Positions 33,126 to 45,118 of a stretch of DNA of 64,000 bases are shown here, piece by piece. How positions within the stretch are numbered: position 1 is the stretch's first letter; every line of letters begins with the position of its first letter. The notes below the pieces were generated by a model, which was given only the letters and a program-made list of their open reading frames with translations, was not told where the DNA came from and did no database searches. The position numbers were made by a program, and so were the translations under genes. Source of the DNA: Schistosoma haematobium (Eukaryota; Platyhelminthes; Trematoda; Strigeidida; Schistosomatidae); assembly GCF_000699445.3 (NCBI RefSeq), contig NC_067202.1, positions 496,001 through 560,000 of the forward strand. The letters are read 5' to 3'.

Positions 33126-33454
33126 TGAAGTATATTGCGTACTTAGCTGTTAATAAGCACTTGTATCTTCTGGATGATGGTCTTTGTAGTTCTTCAGGTA
33201 ATTTTAATAGTTACCCAATTTTATTATTTGAAAACCGACTAGAGTAATTAATAAGGTGACCGATTGTCTAAAACAATCACCACACATCTCATACAGGAAG
33301 TCTGAGATATCTACAAAATCTATCGTGATACAAAATAATGAAATGAAGTGATAAAACTAATTGGTGCCATGCTGACAATGTGTTCAATGTATCTCAATTC
33401 AGCCAAAGTGGGTGTAAGAGCACCAATCAAACAAGAACAAATAGTATAATCAGT
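33126..33454. other. AT-rich spacer, no gene seen
   Basis: Nothing recognised. Confidence 0.35.
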
Positions 33455-33640
33455 AAAGAGTTGTGGAGATTGTTACGTTTTTGATTGAGATCATGAATCG
33501 ATTGATGTTAGACCACTATTGTAAACCTGAAAGCATTGAATGACCGTTTCGTGCTGGTATGAAACTCCTCAGCAGTGCGCACCCACGACCCCGCGCGTGT
33601 GATTCGAACCCGGGATTTTGGAACACCGCGTGCGGGATAA
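33455..33640 (-). mobile_element. Family B ribozyme repeat, antisense, partial
   Basis: Tail, ribozyme region (core CUGAGGA, stem II weakened) and B box ('gattcgaacccggga' on the + strand). The head is truncated. Confidence 0.7.
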
Positions 33641-33834
33641 ATCTTGTATCATTTATGTTAACTCGTCAGTCTCATTTTTTGCATCAATCATATATTGTTT
33701 TTCTTGTATTGTATGTACATGAAAATTTTCGACAAAGACTATGTACAGTTTTTACGTGCTTGTTGTATGTTCACCGTCTGCGTACACACATTTATTATAA
33801 TTCTTTTAATCACATCAGTACAAAATGTGTTTCT

Positions 33835-34200
33835 ATGAGCAAAGATGGATAGCGTATTGCAGTGAAACCGAGAACGCGCGTTTCATCTTATTTGTGGCTG
33901 GATGTAAGTAAGTGGATAACGCGATGGTGTTTGAAGCGAACAGTACTGAGTTCGAGTCCCGTAGTGAACATCAACTTTGGGATGCAAGTACATACATCTG
34001 ACGAGTCCCAAATGAGACGAAACGCATGTCATGGAGTCCATTACTAGCCACTATCCATCACTGCTCACAAAAAGCTTGTGATCTAAGGCGATAGCAATGC
34101 AGGCCGCAAAGGATGTACATATGCAAATAAGGGACTGATAAATTACAGTCCTAAACATCAATGGGAAGATACAAGTAAACGACAACATGTGAATTTATAT
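33835..34200. mobile_element. Family A inverted dimer
   Basis: Short antisense arm 33835-33905, then a long sense unit 33906-34200. The sense ribozyme (about 33990-34045) has CUGACGA, GUCCC..GAGAC and GAAAC. Stem I is changed on both sides (ACAU/AUGG), so pairing is kept by compensation next to the core. Confidence 0.75.
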
Positions 34201-34439
34201 CCTTTCATAATTAACTGAATACAAACAAATTATGGGAAATTGACAACATATTCAAGGTTTCCAGGTTACCATCAATTAGATCAAGCTATTTTTCTGACTA
34301 ACACATTGAACATTGGCTATCATAAAGGATTCTGTAAAATATTTGTAATAAACGTTATCTGTGCTGGAAATCATTTAAACATTACTATCATTAGCTTACA
34401 AGTGAATTGATGCATCATAGCTATTTATATTCTCAGAGA
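34201..34439. other. AT-rich spacer, no gene seen
   Basis: Nothing recognised. Confidence 0.35.
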
Positions 34440-34645
34440 GAAATTTTGTGGATGTTATAGTAATTTAATAGTTGAACTCATTAGTCAGTTGGAGCTAGAT
34501 CACCATGATAAACCTGGAGATCGATAGGTCATGAAATTGAATCTCTTGAGGCGAGATCGTGGATGCGCATGACTAAGGAGTCCCATACTAGGACAAAACG
34601 GCTGTCCAATGCTTCCAGGTTTCCCATGAATTCAACTAGTAAAAA
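34440..34645. mobile_element. Family B inverted fold-back dimer
   Basis: Antisense tail arm 34440-34520 and sense arm 34521-34645. The sense ribozyme core reads CUAAGGA (G5 changed) and GAAAC became CAAAAC. Confidence 0.7.
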
Positions 34646-34920
34646 CTATATATACACGTTCATGACCAACATGTTATACGTATTTATAAAGCTTTAAAAC
34701 TTAATGTATGAACTTACTAACTCTTTTGCATTTTATAATTATGACAGAAGTTTGTTTCTATGTTAGCTATATACGGTTTATCATTCTGATATTTTTAGTT
34801 TTTCTATCCTGACCAACTCTATAAAGAATAGTTTTTCTTAAATTGATAAATTGATAGACAATTGAATACAAATATTTTGTGATGACTGAGTTCATTCCAT
34901 AGACTTTAACTTTACTTACT

Positions 34921-37900
34921 TTACTTACACCTGTTACTCCTCATGAAGGAGCATAGGTCGCTCACCAGCATTCTCCATCCAACCCTGTCCTGGGCAATCC
35001 TTTCCAGCTCCTTCCAGTTGTAATTCATCCTTTTCATATCTGCTTCTATTATCCGACGTAATGTGTTCTTAGGCCTTCCTCTTTTCCACTTCCCTTCAGG
35101 ATTCCAAGTTAGAGCTTGCCTCGTGATGCAGTTTGACGATTTGCGTAATGTATGTCCTATCCATTTCCATCGTCTTTTCCTAATTTCCTCTTCAGCTGGA
35201 AGTTGGTTTGTTCTCTCCCACAGAAGGCTATTGCTGATGGTATCCGGCCAATGGATGTTGAGTATCTTGCGTAGACAGCTATTTATAAATACTTGTACTT
35301 TCTTGATTGTGGTTGTTGTAGTTCTCCAAGTTTCAGCTCCATACAGTAGAACTGCCTTGACGTTCGTATTGAAGATTCTCACTTTGATATTGGTTGAAAG
35401 TTGTTTTGAGTTCCATATGTTATTCAATTTTAGGAATGCTGTCCTTGCTTTGCCAATCCTCGCCTTTACGTCTGCATCTGAACCTCCATGTCTATCGACG
35501 ATGCTTCCCAGATATGTGAAGGATTCTACATCTTCCAGAGTTTCGCCATCAAGGGTGATTGGATTGCTGTTCTCCGCTTTGAATTTGAGGACCTTGGTTT
35601 TCCCTTTGTGTATGCTGAGGCCTACTGATGCAGAGACTGCTGCTACATTGGCTGTCTTTATCTGAATCTGTTCACGTGTACGTGATAGGAGGGCTAGGTC
35701 ATCTGCGAAGTCCAGATCGTCTAATTGGTTCTGAGCTGTCCATTGTATTCCGTGTTTTCCTTCAGATGTCGAGGTCTTCATAATCCAGTCGACCACCAGA
35801 AGAAAGAGGAAGGGAGAGAGTAAACAGCCTTGTCTGACTCCGGTCCTTACTTGGAATGCATCTGTCAGCTGTCCTCCATGCACTACTTTGCACTGTAGTC
35901 CGTCGTATGAGTTCCGGATAATATTGACAATCTTCTCAGGCACTCCGTAGTGTCGAAGAAGTTTCCATAATGTCCTCCTATCTACACTGTCGAATGCCTT
36001 TTCATAATCAATGAAGTTGATGTATAGTGACGAGTTCCACTCAACTGATTGTTCGACGATGATCCGTAGTGTTGCAATTTGGTCTGTGCACGACCGATCC
36101 TTACGGAATCCAGCTTGTTGATCTCGAAGTTGGGCATCTACTGCATCCTTCATCCGGTTCAGCAACACCCTGTTGAAGACTTTCCCTGGTATTGACAGTA
36201 GTGTAATGCCTCTGTAGTTTTCACATTTGCTCAGATCTCCTTTCTTTGGAATCTTGATGAGGTGTCCTTCTTTCCAGTCCATTGGCACTTGTTCCTCCTC
36301 CCAAATCTTTTTGAATAGAGGGTAAAGCATGCTTGTGGTTACTTCGACGTCTGATTTCAGTGCTTCAGCTGGTATGTTGTCGGGTCCTGCTGCTTTCCCG
36401 TTCTTGATTTGTCTGACGGCCATTCTAATTTCTTCCGTCGTTGGTGGGTTGACATCTGTAGGAAGATCTGTGTGTGCTGCTTCGATGTTCGGTGGATTCA
36501 TTGGAGCCGGCCTATTCAGGAGTTCCTCGAAGTATTCTACCCATCTGTTTCGCTGTTGTTGAATTTCAGTGATTGGCTTGCCTTCTTTGTCTTTGACCGG
36601 CCTCTCTGGTTTACTGTATTTCCCTGATAGTTTCTTCGTTGTATCGTAGAGCTGTTTCATATTTCCTTCTCTAGCAGCTTTTTCTGCCGTCGTTGCTAAT
36701 TCTTCCACGTATTTCTTCCTGTCGGCTCTAATGCTCCTCTTCACTTGCTTGTTTGCTTCTATGTATTCAGCTTGTGCTTGGACTTTCTCTGCTCGTGTTC
36801 GGCTGTTGTTAATTGCTATCTTCTTGTTCTTCCTTTCTTTGATCTTGTCCAGTGTTTCTATAGAGATCCATTCCTTATGATGGTGTTTCTTTAGGCCCAG
36901 AACCTCTTGACACGTTGAAGTCAATGTTTCTTTGATGCCTTTCCAGTTGTCCTCCATACTAGTTTCTTCTTCCTTCAGTAGATCTTGAAAGGCTTGGAAC
37001 CTGTTGTTGAGAGCTATCTTGAATTCATTGAGTTTGTCAGTATCTCGAAGGAAGGCTGTATTGAACCTTTGTATTGCTGTTTGTCCACTTGTCCAGTTCT
37101 TTTTCAGCTTCAGTTTTAAATTGGCTACAACTAGGTGGTGATCTGAAGCTACGTCAGCTCCTCTCCTGGTTCTCACATCTTCCATTGTCCTTCGGAATTT
37201 TTTTGATGCAAATATGGTCTATCTGGTTCTCTGTAGTGTGGTCCGGTGAGATCCATGTAGCCTTGTGTATACGTTTGTGTGGAAATATTGTGCCTCCTAT
37301 GACTAATTTGTTGAATGCACACAAATTTGCAAATCTTTCTCCATTTTCGTTCCTCTCTCCCAGTCCATGTCGTCCCATAATATCTTCATATCCAGTGTTG
37401 TCTATTCCGACCTTGGCATTTAGATCTCCCATCAGAATGGTGAGGTCCTTTCGTGAGCATTTCTCTATGATTGACTGCAGCCGCTCGTAGAATTGATCTT
37501 TAATGTCGTCGTTGCTATCATTGGTGGGTGCATAACATTGGATAATATTCATTAAGATCCCCTCCTTCTTTGTTTTGAATGATGCTTTGATGATTCTGGA
37601 TCCGTGGGATTCCCATCCTACAAGTGCATTTCGTGCTACTTTGGACAGCATTAGAGCAACTCCCTGTGTGTGTGGAGCATTTTCCTCTTCGTGACCGGAG
37701 TATAGCAGCATCTCTCCCGTAGCTAGCCTTTTCTGTCCAGCTTGGGTCCAGTGGGTTTCGCTGATTCCCAGTACTGCCAAGTTGTATCTCCTCATTTCCG
37801 TTGCTATTTGGCTGGTCTTCCCGGTTTCCCACATTGTTCTAACGTTCCATGTACCTATAAAAATTTTTGCTCTGGTTGTTAGAAGGGGCATCGGCCTCGT

Positions 37901-37939
37901 GGCTTCCGAAGGAATTCGGCTTTCACCATGAAGCGTCAT
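34921..37939 (-). pseudogene. RTE family 2 endonuclease/reverse transcriptase, one frameshift
   Basis: Two overlapping antisense ORFs, 37939-37154 (261 residues, AP endonuclease with GDLNAKVG and QIDHI) and 37185-34921 (754 residues, end of endonuclease plus reverse transcriptase), together cover a typical RTE protein of about 1000 residues. RT landmarks are [13 protein letters not shown] and FADD at residues 493-496 of the second ORF. The C-terminal LLYGAETWR and [10 protein letters not shown] blocks are present. The break sits at a run of seven A on the coding strand (near 37201), consistent with a one-base length change or a sequencing error. Confidence 0.88.
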
Positions 37940-38089
37940 AATTCTTCTAAATGAAGACCTTCTAACTCTCAGGGCAGAGTTTAAATGGTTTGAATTATTT
38001 TTTCTGGTAAGCGTTTTTTTAGCGAGTTAGTTTTCTACGGGATGGGGACGCTAACCCCATGCCCAACCCTCCTCCGTTACCCGGGCTTG

Positions 38090-38127
38090 GGACCGGCAGT
38101 AACTCTAGAAGAGCTACAGGCGGAGTT
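38090..38127 (-). promoter_or_regulatory. Covarying hairpin at the RTE family 2 5' end
   Basis: Sense strand CUCU-UCU-AGAG near the start of the leader. Other copies have CCCC/GGGG (7178-7215) and CUCU/AGGG (57803), so pairing is kept while bases change. A T-arm-like 'ggtcccaagcccggg' follows. Function unknown. Confidence 0.45.
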
Positions 38128-38139
38128 CATAGACTTTAA

Positions 38140-38995
38140 GATTACCGATATGTCTTGTCTTATACTGGGGAGGTGTTGGGATGGCTTCTGTGAACCCCAA
38201 TGGAGCCCCAAAGTCTCTAGAAGTTTTCCATCTAATCAGAACTCAATGGAGCTTTCTACAATATCAATGTGGCATGTTGCTATTGGTCAGTAGCATAACA
38301 TCCCTCTTTGCAGATTGGTTGCATTATAATGATGATTTAACAAATGCTAATGTCTATAAATACCCATGATATTCTGTACATTTTGATTCTTGCCCAACAA
38401 ACACTTTTTCCAATCTTCTTCTGTCTTCTCATTTACGACTTTAGAAGGTTCTAGTGTTCAAGTGCTTATACGTGTTCATAAGTGTTCATAAGTGTTCATA
38501 CGTGGTATATTAAGAATCTATGCTTCTAGATATAACAATTACTGTCTAAGATCGAATTAGAATGGTTAGAAAAAAAAATCAAAGATGTTTTATCTCACTC
38601 ACTACTTATCTTAACCGATATTCTTTTTTGTTTTGTTTTGAAGTAGTCCTAACTAATCCACTTACTGCTCAACAATTAATCTTGTTGTGTTATCTAAATT
38701 CATGTAACCTTATGACAACTGATACATTTTCAAAAAAAAGAATCAGAAACATAACCATATGGAACTTAATTTATGAATAAAAGAAAATATCTTTCATCTT
38801 GTATCCATCTTTAAACAACCATGAATAACTAACTGGACAATACATTAAAAACAATAAATAGAATTCATGATAAGTAGTATAAGGTTTATCTTCAGGTATT
38901 CATTGTTTAACAAAGTGATTGAACATTTACAATGGATAAATAAGATTAATAATCATTCAATATTTAGAATTGATAAACTAATGTTATTGATTAAA
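38140..38995. other. Unassigned DNA with a TATA-like element
   Basis: 'tgtctataaatacccatgat' at about 38351 looks like a core promoter, possibly of an LTR. A short tandem of GTTCATAA-type units lies at 38468-38505. No coding region identified. Confidence 0.35.
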
Positions 38996-39000
38996 AGTGG

Positions 39001-39684
39001 TGTAACGGAAAGAGAACGATGAAAATCCCTCTTCAGCCTTTTTGTTGGACAGTACTATCATTTATTTGTTTCTTCTCCCTGTCGTGTATTTTAACCTTTG
39101 TTCAGATCTCGTTTAACCACACCTCTTGTTCTTCAGTCATCCTCGTCTGAGCTTTTATCATGTGATTTTGGTTAAAGAATTATATTTTGTTACCTAATTT
39201 TCTATTGCATATTACCGGACTATTGACAGTAAGGTCGTGTTTGACTAAGCTCAAGGTCACGGCGTGATTTAGTGTGTGACTGTTAAACTTTTGACTGTCT
39301 GCTTGGGAGGATTGTTGGAATCCCTGCAGATAGATATTTGATCCCATCTTGTTGGGAATATTTTTTTGATTCTCAGGTATCGTACCCTTTAGAATTAGCT
39401 GTTTCTTTTATTGCTCAGCGCGCTAATTTACGTCAGTGAAACTTCTGACTGTATAGCACAGGCTGTACGGTTTGAGGTATTTTATATTTCTGATATAATT
39501 TTTTCAATTTTCTAAATTAGGACCGTTGAAATTGAGCACAGAGTTTGTGTTTTGATATAATTTAATGCGAATGTCTCAACAACGCTTTGTAAGCTATACA
39601 GAAGAACGTAGTCTGGCCTAGTCGAATAAATTTTGGTTCGTCAGTCCTGTGTTAAAACCGAATACTGGCAATTCGGTCGTTACA
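39001..39684 (+). mobile_element. Solo LTR of a retrotransposon, 684 bp
   Basis: Termini TGTAACG...CGTTACA form a perfect short inverted repeat, and AGTGG occurs directly on both sides (38996-39000 and 39685-39689), a 5-bp duplication typical of LTR integrase. AATAAA lies at 39625-39630 near the 3' end. No internal region is present, so it arose by LTR-LTR recombination. The family is not determined; schistosomes carry Gypsy and BEL elements. Confidence 0.85.
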
Positions 39685-39689
39685 AGTGG

Positions 39690-40391
39690 TCTAGTTACAT
39701 TCTCATTCATATCTCTTTTTTGCTGTGTACTTCAATGAGCCTAGTGTTAATGTGGTTTATTTATAATTTGGAATGTTGAGAACAAAAACAATCAGATAAT
39801 ATGATTATATATAAATTCGGAGCATCCAAGATACAATAAAAGTATGCTATTTAACAAATGAGTATTTCTGATGTTTCGTAACTCAATGTAAGCCGCTTCT
39901 TCAGAATAGATAAATAACAAATTGGTTTGGTTATACATTTTAAATAATAATTTTACGTAATTTTGAACATCCGTGAAAGTGTTACGAAACCAATTCATAA
40001 GAACATTTGTCAAACGTTTTATAAAACACTTGACAGGATTTCAGTGTTTGTATGGAAAAAGGTGGGGAAGGATCAACAAGAATTCCAATAATCGAACATC
40101 TTATGAACATAGGTCACTCAATACAAGAGGATTCTACTTTCAAAATCATCTACAAAGTAAGTAAAAAGCTAACAAATGCAGTTATATTTCATCGTCTTAG
40201 CAACGCCGATGTACTAGCTTTATATCTGAAAAAAAACTAGAGTTACCTACCCAAAAGAAACTGGCACGAACGTTTCATCTCTCATGATCTTAATCTCTCT
40301 TAATTTTCTTTCTTCACACTTTTCTTCCGTCAAAGCCATCTGTTTTCCCTTCTATATTTTCTAGTAGACTTTTATTCTCAACTGTTTTATT
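39690..40391. other. AT-rich DNA, no gene seen
   Basis: Short overlapping ORFs at 39792-40240 on both strands without domains. Confidence 0.4.
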
Positions 40392-40793
40392 TCTAGAAGG
40401 GGTTTTGAAGATTTTTTTGGAAATTTCAATAGGTGAAATCATGAGTCAATTGAAGTTAAACAACCATGGAAAACCTGGTAGCACTGGACGGCCGTTTCGT
40501 CCCACTGCGGGACTCCTCTGCAGTGCGCATCCACGATCCAGCTCCTCGCGAGATCCCAACCCAGGACCCATCAGTCTCGCGCGCGAGCGCTTGACCATTA
40601 AACCACTGAACCGGCATCCAACGGTGTTTATGTCTAACTTCAACCAATCCACGAAACTGCGCCACTGTACACCATTGTCTTCAGTGAGTTGATATCTCAC
40701 AACTGACCTGGTTGAACTCCACCGGTAACGGATTCTCGGTAGAACAACAGGAAATACCACCTTAAGTCAGTCACTAATGAGCAGATGATTATT
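40392..40793 (-). mobile_element. Family B ribozyme repeat, complete unit (about 400 bp)
   Basis: Antisense, from 'agaaggggttttg' (3' end) through ribozyme, tRNA-like head and the full upstream part to 'gatgattattattatt'. The next unit follows at once, defining the unit length. The core reads CAGAGGA (U4 to A), inactive. Confidence 0.85.
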
Positions 40794-40990
40794 ATTATTA
40801 GAAGGGGTTTTGTAGAGAATTTTAGAAATTTCAATAGTTGGAATCATGAGTCAATTGAAGTTAGTCCACCATGGACTGATAGGTCCTGGGTTCGAATCTC
40901 GCGGAGAGCGGGATCGTGGATACGCACTGTTGAGGAGTCCCATTCTAGGACGAAATGGACGTCCAGTGCTCCCACGTTTTTCATGGTGTT
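40794..40990. mobile_element. Family B inverted fold-back dimer
   Basis: Antisense tail arm 40794-40876 and sense arm 40877-40990, in tandem with the complete unit to the left. The sense core is UUGAGGA (C3 to U) and GAAAU, inactive. Confidence 0.75.
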
Positions 40991-41381
40991 TTATTTCTAT
41001 TTTAATGATCCTCTTGATTACATTTTGTCACAACTGCAACATCTTGTCTTATCATACCGATGATGTTTTGCTACTTTTGTTTATTCTACCTCACTGTAAC
41101 CATGTGTAACAGGATTTTATTATCACTATTATTGCAATTATTGTAATTATTATCATCTTGATAAATAAGTATTTATATTTTCCAGTTTGTAAAGCGGACC
41201 ATTATCTGAATCAAAGTTTTCTTATTCATGTCTCAATAGGTAGAAGTTATGAAATATGAGGTTTATAAATGAAATAGCCTTGGTGATTAAAAGTTTAATA
41301 ATTCTATTACTCCATCATGTAAAGTTTCTCTTTCCTGAAGAAGCTTTGATCACTTTATCGGATAGTAACTTGGATTTGAGT
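40991..41381. other. AT-rich spacer, no gene seen
   Basis: Nothing recognised. Confidence 0.35.
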
Positions 41382-42126
41382 AGTGAGACTATAATTTATG
41401 GACGATCTTTGAATGAATCCTTGGTGACTTTGATAAATAGTGGCCAATCAGGAAACAATTAGTCAACAGTGAAAATATATGATACAAAGCTAGAGAATTA
41501 AAATGGATACACTTCTTTTACATAGTTCAAAAACTTGTCAAATTTAGAAAGAGGTTCAGAGGTTTTATAATCGTAATGCATACGGTGGACGAAGTCATCC
41601 ATATTGCTCCATAATATTAGGCCTCTAGAGCCATGATAAGGTCTGAAAAACTCTTCCGGCCTTGACCACATAGCTTCAATATTGTTTGTATGGACTTCGG
41701 TTGCGAAATCTTGTCATTTTTATTACTCATATGTCTCTACAATACTCATATCATTGAACAGCCGAAGCTTCAGTAACATCTACGAATGTTGTAGCCTATC
41801 TTACTGCTGCTTTCATTATTCAGTTCGCAACAATGATCATAATTTGCCTTAATCTCAATCTGAATCGAGCGAAAAAGTTTTTATACTAGCAGACTTCTTC
41901 CTCCAACATATAGTACATCGAAAGTCAACAAGTCATTTGATTCCCACAATTACAAATAAAACAACTTCTTAGCATTCCCATTTAATGTAGCCAATCAATT
42001 ATCACGTCTTTTCTAAAATTCTCTGTAAACCGATCGTACGTGAGCATCAGGTACTGAAATTGGCGCCGTGACCTTGAAATCCCACGAACTCTTTTGATTG
42101 GCTCATCCAAAAATTATAGTCTCGCC
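41382..42126 (-). mobile_element. Decayed Merlin DNA transposon
   Basis: Ends 'agtgagactataatttatgg' and 'aaattatagtctcgcc' are inverted repeats, shared with the short elements at 8330, 11129 and 42551. The interior carries a decayed antisense transposase. About 745 bp, far shorter than an active Merlin. Clear flanking duplication not found. Confidence 0.7.
41520..42060 (-). pseudogene. Merlin-type (ISXO2/IS1595-like) transposase remnant
   Basis: Antisense conceptual translation around 41700-41640 gives EVHTNNIEAMWSR, resembling the C-terminal 'HT..IE..W' signature of Merlin/IS1595 DDE transposases, followed by FFRPYHG and, at about 41600, MDDFVHRMHY. Upstream (antisense) a trace with a C-x-C motif near 41950 may be the N-terminal zinc ribbon. 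Stops and deletions interrupt it. Confidence 0.6.
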
Positions 42127-42419
42127 TATTCTAGTATTCGCATAACAACCAAGTGTATTTGTATTCCCAAAATTCTGAAGTGTTTTATTTCTCATTTGAT
42201 ATTTTGTTTCTAGACTATTTTTAAGTTAATTTAATCAAGTGATTTATGGTTAATCATTAATATTCATTAGATTATTTCATTGAATCATTTTAGACTGGGG
42301 TAGTTTGGATTGTTACTATCGTCATTAAATTATTTGTTGATAACTAAATTGTTGTCAACTAACTTTACTGATGTCAATTTTCAATCGAATGGCTCAATGA
42401 TTTCTGTTTTTTTATTAAT

Positions 42420-42420
42420 G

Positions 42421-42460
<40 letters not shown>

Positions 42461-42461
42461 G
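42420..42461. repeat. (ATT)n microsatellite
   Basis: About 14 perfect units. Confidence 0.95.
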
Positions 42462-42550
42462 TATTTGAAGGAGAAGCTGTACATAACTATTCAAAGGTCC
42501 AAGATTACCGAAAGTTTTCTATGGAGGTGATCATAAGTCAGTCGAATTAG

Positions 42551-42807
42551 ATGAGATTATAATTTATGAACGCTGAAATGACTTGTGAATGTTCATCTAC
42601 TGACTAGAGTTAAATGAGGATTATGATTTACAGTTGATGAATAGGGACAAGATTTAGATTTAGGGTTTTCATTACGAACTGACATCAACTAAAATGATAA
42701 AACTCTATTTAAAGAAAATAAGTGAATGAATTCCGCGCCAAAATCCAAGACTTGTTATCGTAAATCTGATTGGTTTCGTTCATAAACTATAATCTCGCCT
42801 TTATTTT
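42551..42807. mobile_element. Merlin-like miniature inverted-repeat element
   Basis: Terminal repeats 'tgagattataatttatgaac' and 'gttcataaactataatctcg'. The body is the reverse orientation of 11129-11408 ('gattttcattacgaactgac'-type block in common). No coding sequence. Confidence 0.7.
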
Positions 42808-44219
42808 GTTTTCAAATAAACTTCAGTTAGTAGTGTTAAACTACTATTAACTGCTTCACATTGTGTGTGTGTGTGTGTTCTGAATGTGAACAGGAAACGT
42901 GAATATTTTTAAACTACTGAAATTCCGGAGTTATAGTAGTTTCGTTTGAGAATACTCCTTTTAATATAGCATCATATATTCTACTAGCTAAAATAGAGTT
43001 TCAACTCATTGTAAGATGTAATCACTGAAGTATACTTTTTGTTTCATTACATTACGCAGCTAATTGTCATAAAGTTCAACCATATCTGATATAAGACAGT
43101 TATAAACTGAAGTCAATGGATGAGGTTTGTGCAGTATCATGAAGTATGTGGAGTTTGATATGTACACTGTTCACTGCCGAACCGGTGATGTAGACGTTTA
43201 GCAGTTATGCAAGAAACAAGGTCTTGAGTTTATTCCTGAGTGCGAGGTTACTAAAGTCATGGATAATATTATGCGGCGATGAATCGGCCGTCCAGTGCTT
43301 TTATGTTTTCAATGATGGTCTAGCCAAGATCAGCTCTTGATTAACATTATGTAAATTAGTGTTTTCGTTTGTAATGATGTCGTAAGTGAAATATTGAACA
43401 TGTGAGTAAAATGTAATTCGTAATCAACAGTTTCCGAGAAACAAAAATCCACTGTTACTATAATAAAACTAATATCTATATTTCTATCATGAGTATTAGG
43501 TAGTAAGGCACGTATGAACCTGATGACGAATGATTGATACTTGAACAGATTTTAGCAACAGTTAGACTGTCATCTCGCATTTCAACTTTATTTTAAATAA
43601 TAAATTTTGTACAAGATAAGTATTTGATTTAAGTAACTGTCATTGGAAAACAAGACGAAAGTTGCGTCTTATTCTTGATTTATTGATTGGATGTATTTTG
43701 ATCCCAGTGGCAAAATACGCAGTGAAAGTTGAAGTTTATCTGATCAAGATCAGTTTGTGATATAACTTATGAGAATAAATGCATCGTTTATTGATGTTAA
43801 TTACATGAATATTTTAAAGAATGATAAACCTATGAAGGCAAGTTTTAAGAAATAAGTGACGAAATTGTGGTTGTATAAATGACTCATTTGTAGGTTAAAC
43901 AAATTGAAGCTCATTTACATTACGTGGAAGTAATGCGGATTCTACAATTAATGGTATAAAGTATAACGTCAGAAATTCGATTAGGGAAAACTAAGGTAAT
44001 TGGTGTATATCGGAAACATCTAAAACTTCTCTTTTAGTGCTTACACATTTGACATACTTCTAGTTGGTTATGATCTAAATACAAACCACTTCGTTCAAAT
44101 AACTAGTATTAGTACTGATATAATGGAAAGAAAAGTCAATTTTCGATTGAATTACTCATGATGAGTTTTGGTCAACATTCAACATCCGTTTTGATTCAAC
44201 GTGAGGATCATTCAATGTA
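42808..44219. other. AT-rich DNA with a family B remnant
   Basis: (TG)n at 42862-42880. At 43255-43330 a degenerate family B ribozyme/tail ('gaatcggccgtccagtgctt'). No gene. Confidence 0.45.
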
Positions 44220-44560
44220 GTTTTGATTTGTTTTCCCAGTATGATATTTTCTTCTGTATAATATGCGAGATATTCTTGTATTCACTTGACATGAACTATG
44301 CTCAGTAAGTGATTTGTTATAACTGAATATGTGATTTCATCCTAATTATTAATCAAAATAGGTGTACAATCAATATATAAACCAGTGTATTTTAAACTAT
44401 TTTGATCATCGTCGTCGTCGTGTTTTGGGGCTTATAAATCTTCACTTATACCAGTCTTTGTGTTCTTACTTCGCATCATGGGAATCGCAGGGGTCCCTCG
44501 TTTCAAGTATAAGTGATCAACGTTTTTCCGGAACAAAAATCAGCGACGACAGAATATAAC
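44220..44560 (+). mobile_element. LTR-like repeat, family F, second copy
   Basis: Same block order as 22860-23190. Contains a short CGT run (44410-44420). Confidence 0.4.
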
Positions 44561-44639
44561 AAGTACCTAGTTTAATGTGTATGAACTAGAACAGCCTATT
44601 ACTTGCCAATCATTTACATAGTCAATTCCTTTCATTATA

Positions 44640-44775
44640 GATAGTTTCGAATCTCGCGAGGCGGGGTCGTGGATGCACACTGCCTAGAAGTCCCACAATA
44701 GGACGAAATGGCCGACTAGTGTTTCAAGGTTTTCCATGAAGATCTAGCTTCAACTAACTTATAATCTAAACTATT
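44640..44775 (+). mobile_element. Family B ribozyme repeat, 5'-truncated
   Basis: Begins at the B box ('gtttcgaatctcgcgagg') and runs through a mutated ribozyme (CCUAGAA core, GAAAU) into the tail. Confidence 0.7.
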
Positions 44776-45035
44776 AAGATAGATAATTGTCAATTATATA
44801 TTAAAATAAATAGACATTATGTCCTAATATGACTTTTATCCGAGTCATTTAATTGTAAACTCAATTATGTGTGAATATTATAATACAATTTCATTAGTAT
44901 CTGTAATAATAAACCCAAATCTGTAAAACAAAAGTTTATCAATCAGTTATCAAATGTTCCAATTAATATTGTCAGATCGTTTTCTCTCTCATGAAACTTT
45001 CTTTATACCATTTGAAGAAAAAGAATATTTTTCAC

Positions 45036-45118
45036 TACTTGCACCACCACCATCGCCGTTACTACCGCCGCCACCGCCACCGCCACCGCCACCGCCACCA
45101 CCGCCCCCACCACAACCA
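45036..45118. repeat. GC-rich CCN triplet repeat
   Basis: Alternating CCG/CCA triplets, the most GC-rich patch in the window. Short ORFs across it give poly-Pro or His/Arg runs and are not called genes. Confidence 0.85.

Larger units (their letters stand above)
34910..38127 (-). mobile_element. Full-length RTE family 2 non-LTR retrotransposon with target-site duplication
   Basis: The 3218-bp antisense element runs from a TTAC-type tail (34910-34928) to the 5' start 'aactccgcctgtagc' (38127 backwards). The exact 12-bp repeat CATAGACTTTAA flanks it (34898-34909 and 38128-38139). The 5' start agrees with three other copies (10575, 31716, 57803). A perfect duplication implies a fairly recent insertion. 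Most RTE stubs in the window belong to this family. Confidence 0.9.

Noticed and set aside
35063..35665. 200-codon + strand ORF opposite the RTE reverse transcriptase
   Set aside because: It lies fully antisense to the RT-coding strand, which has clear motifs.
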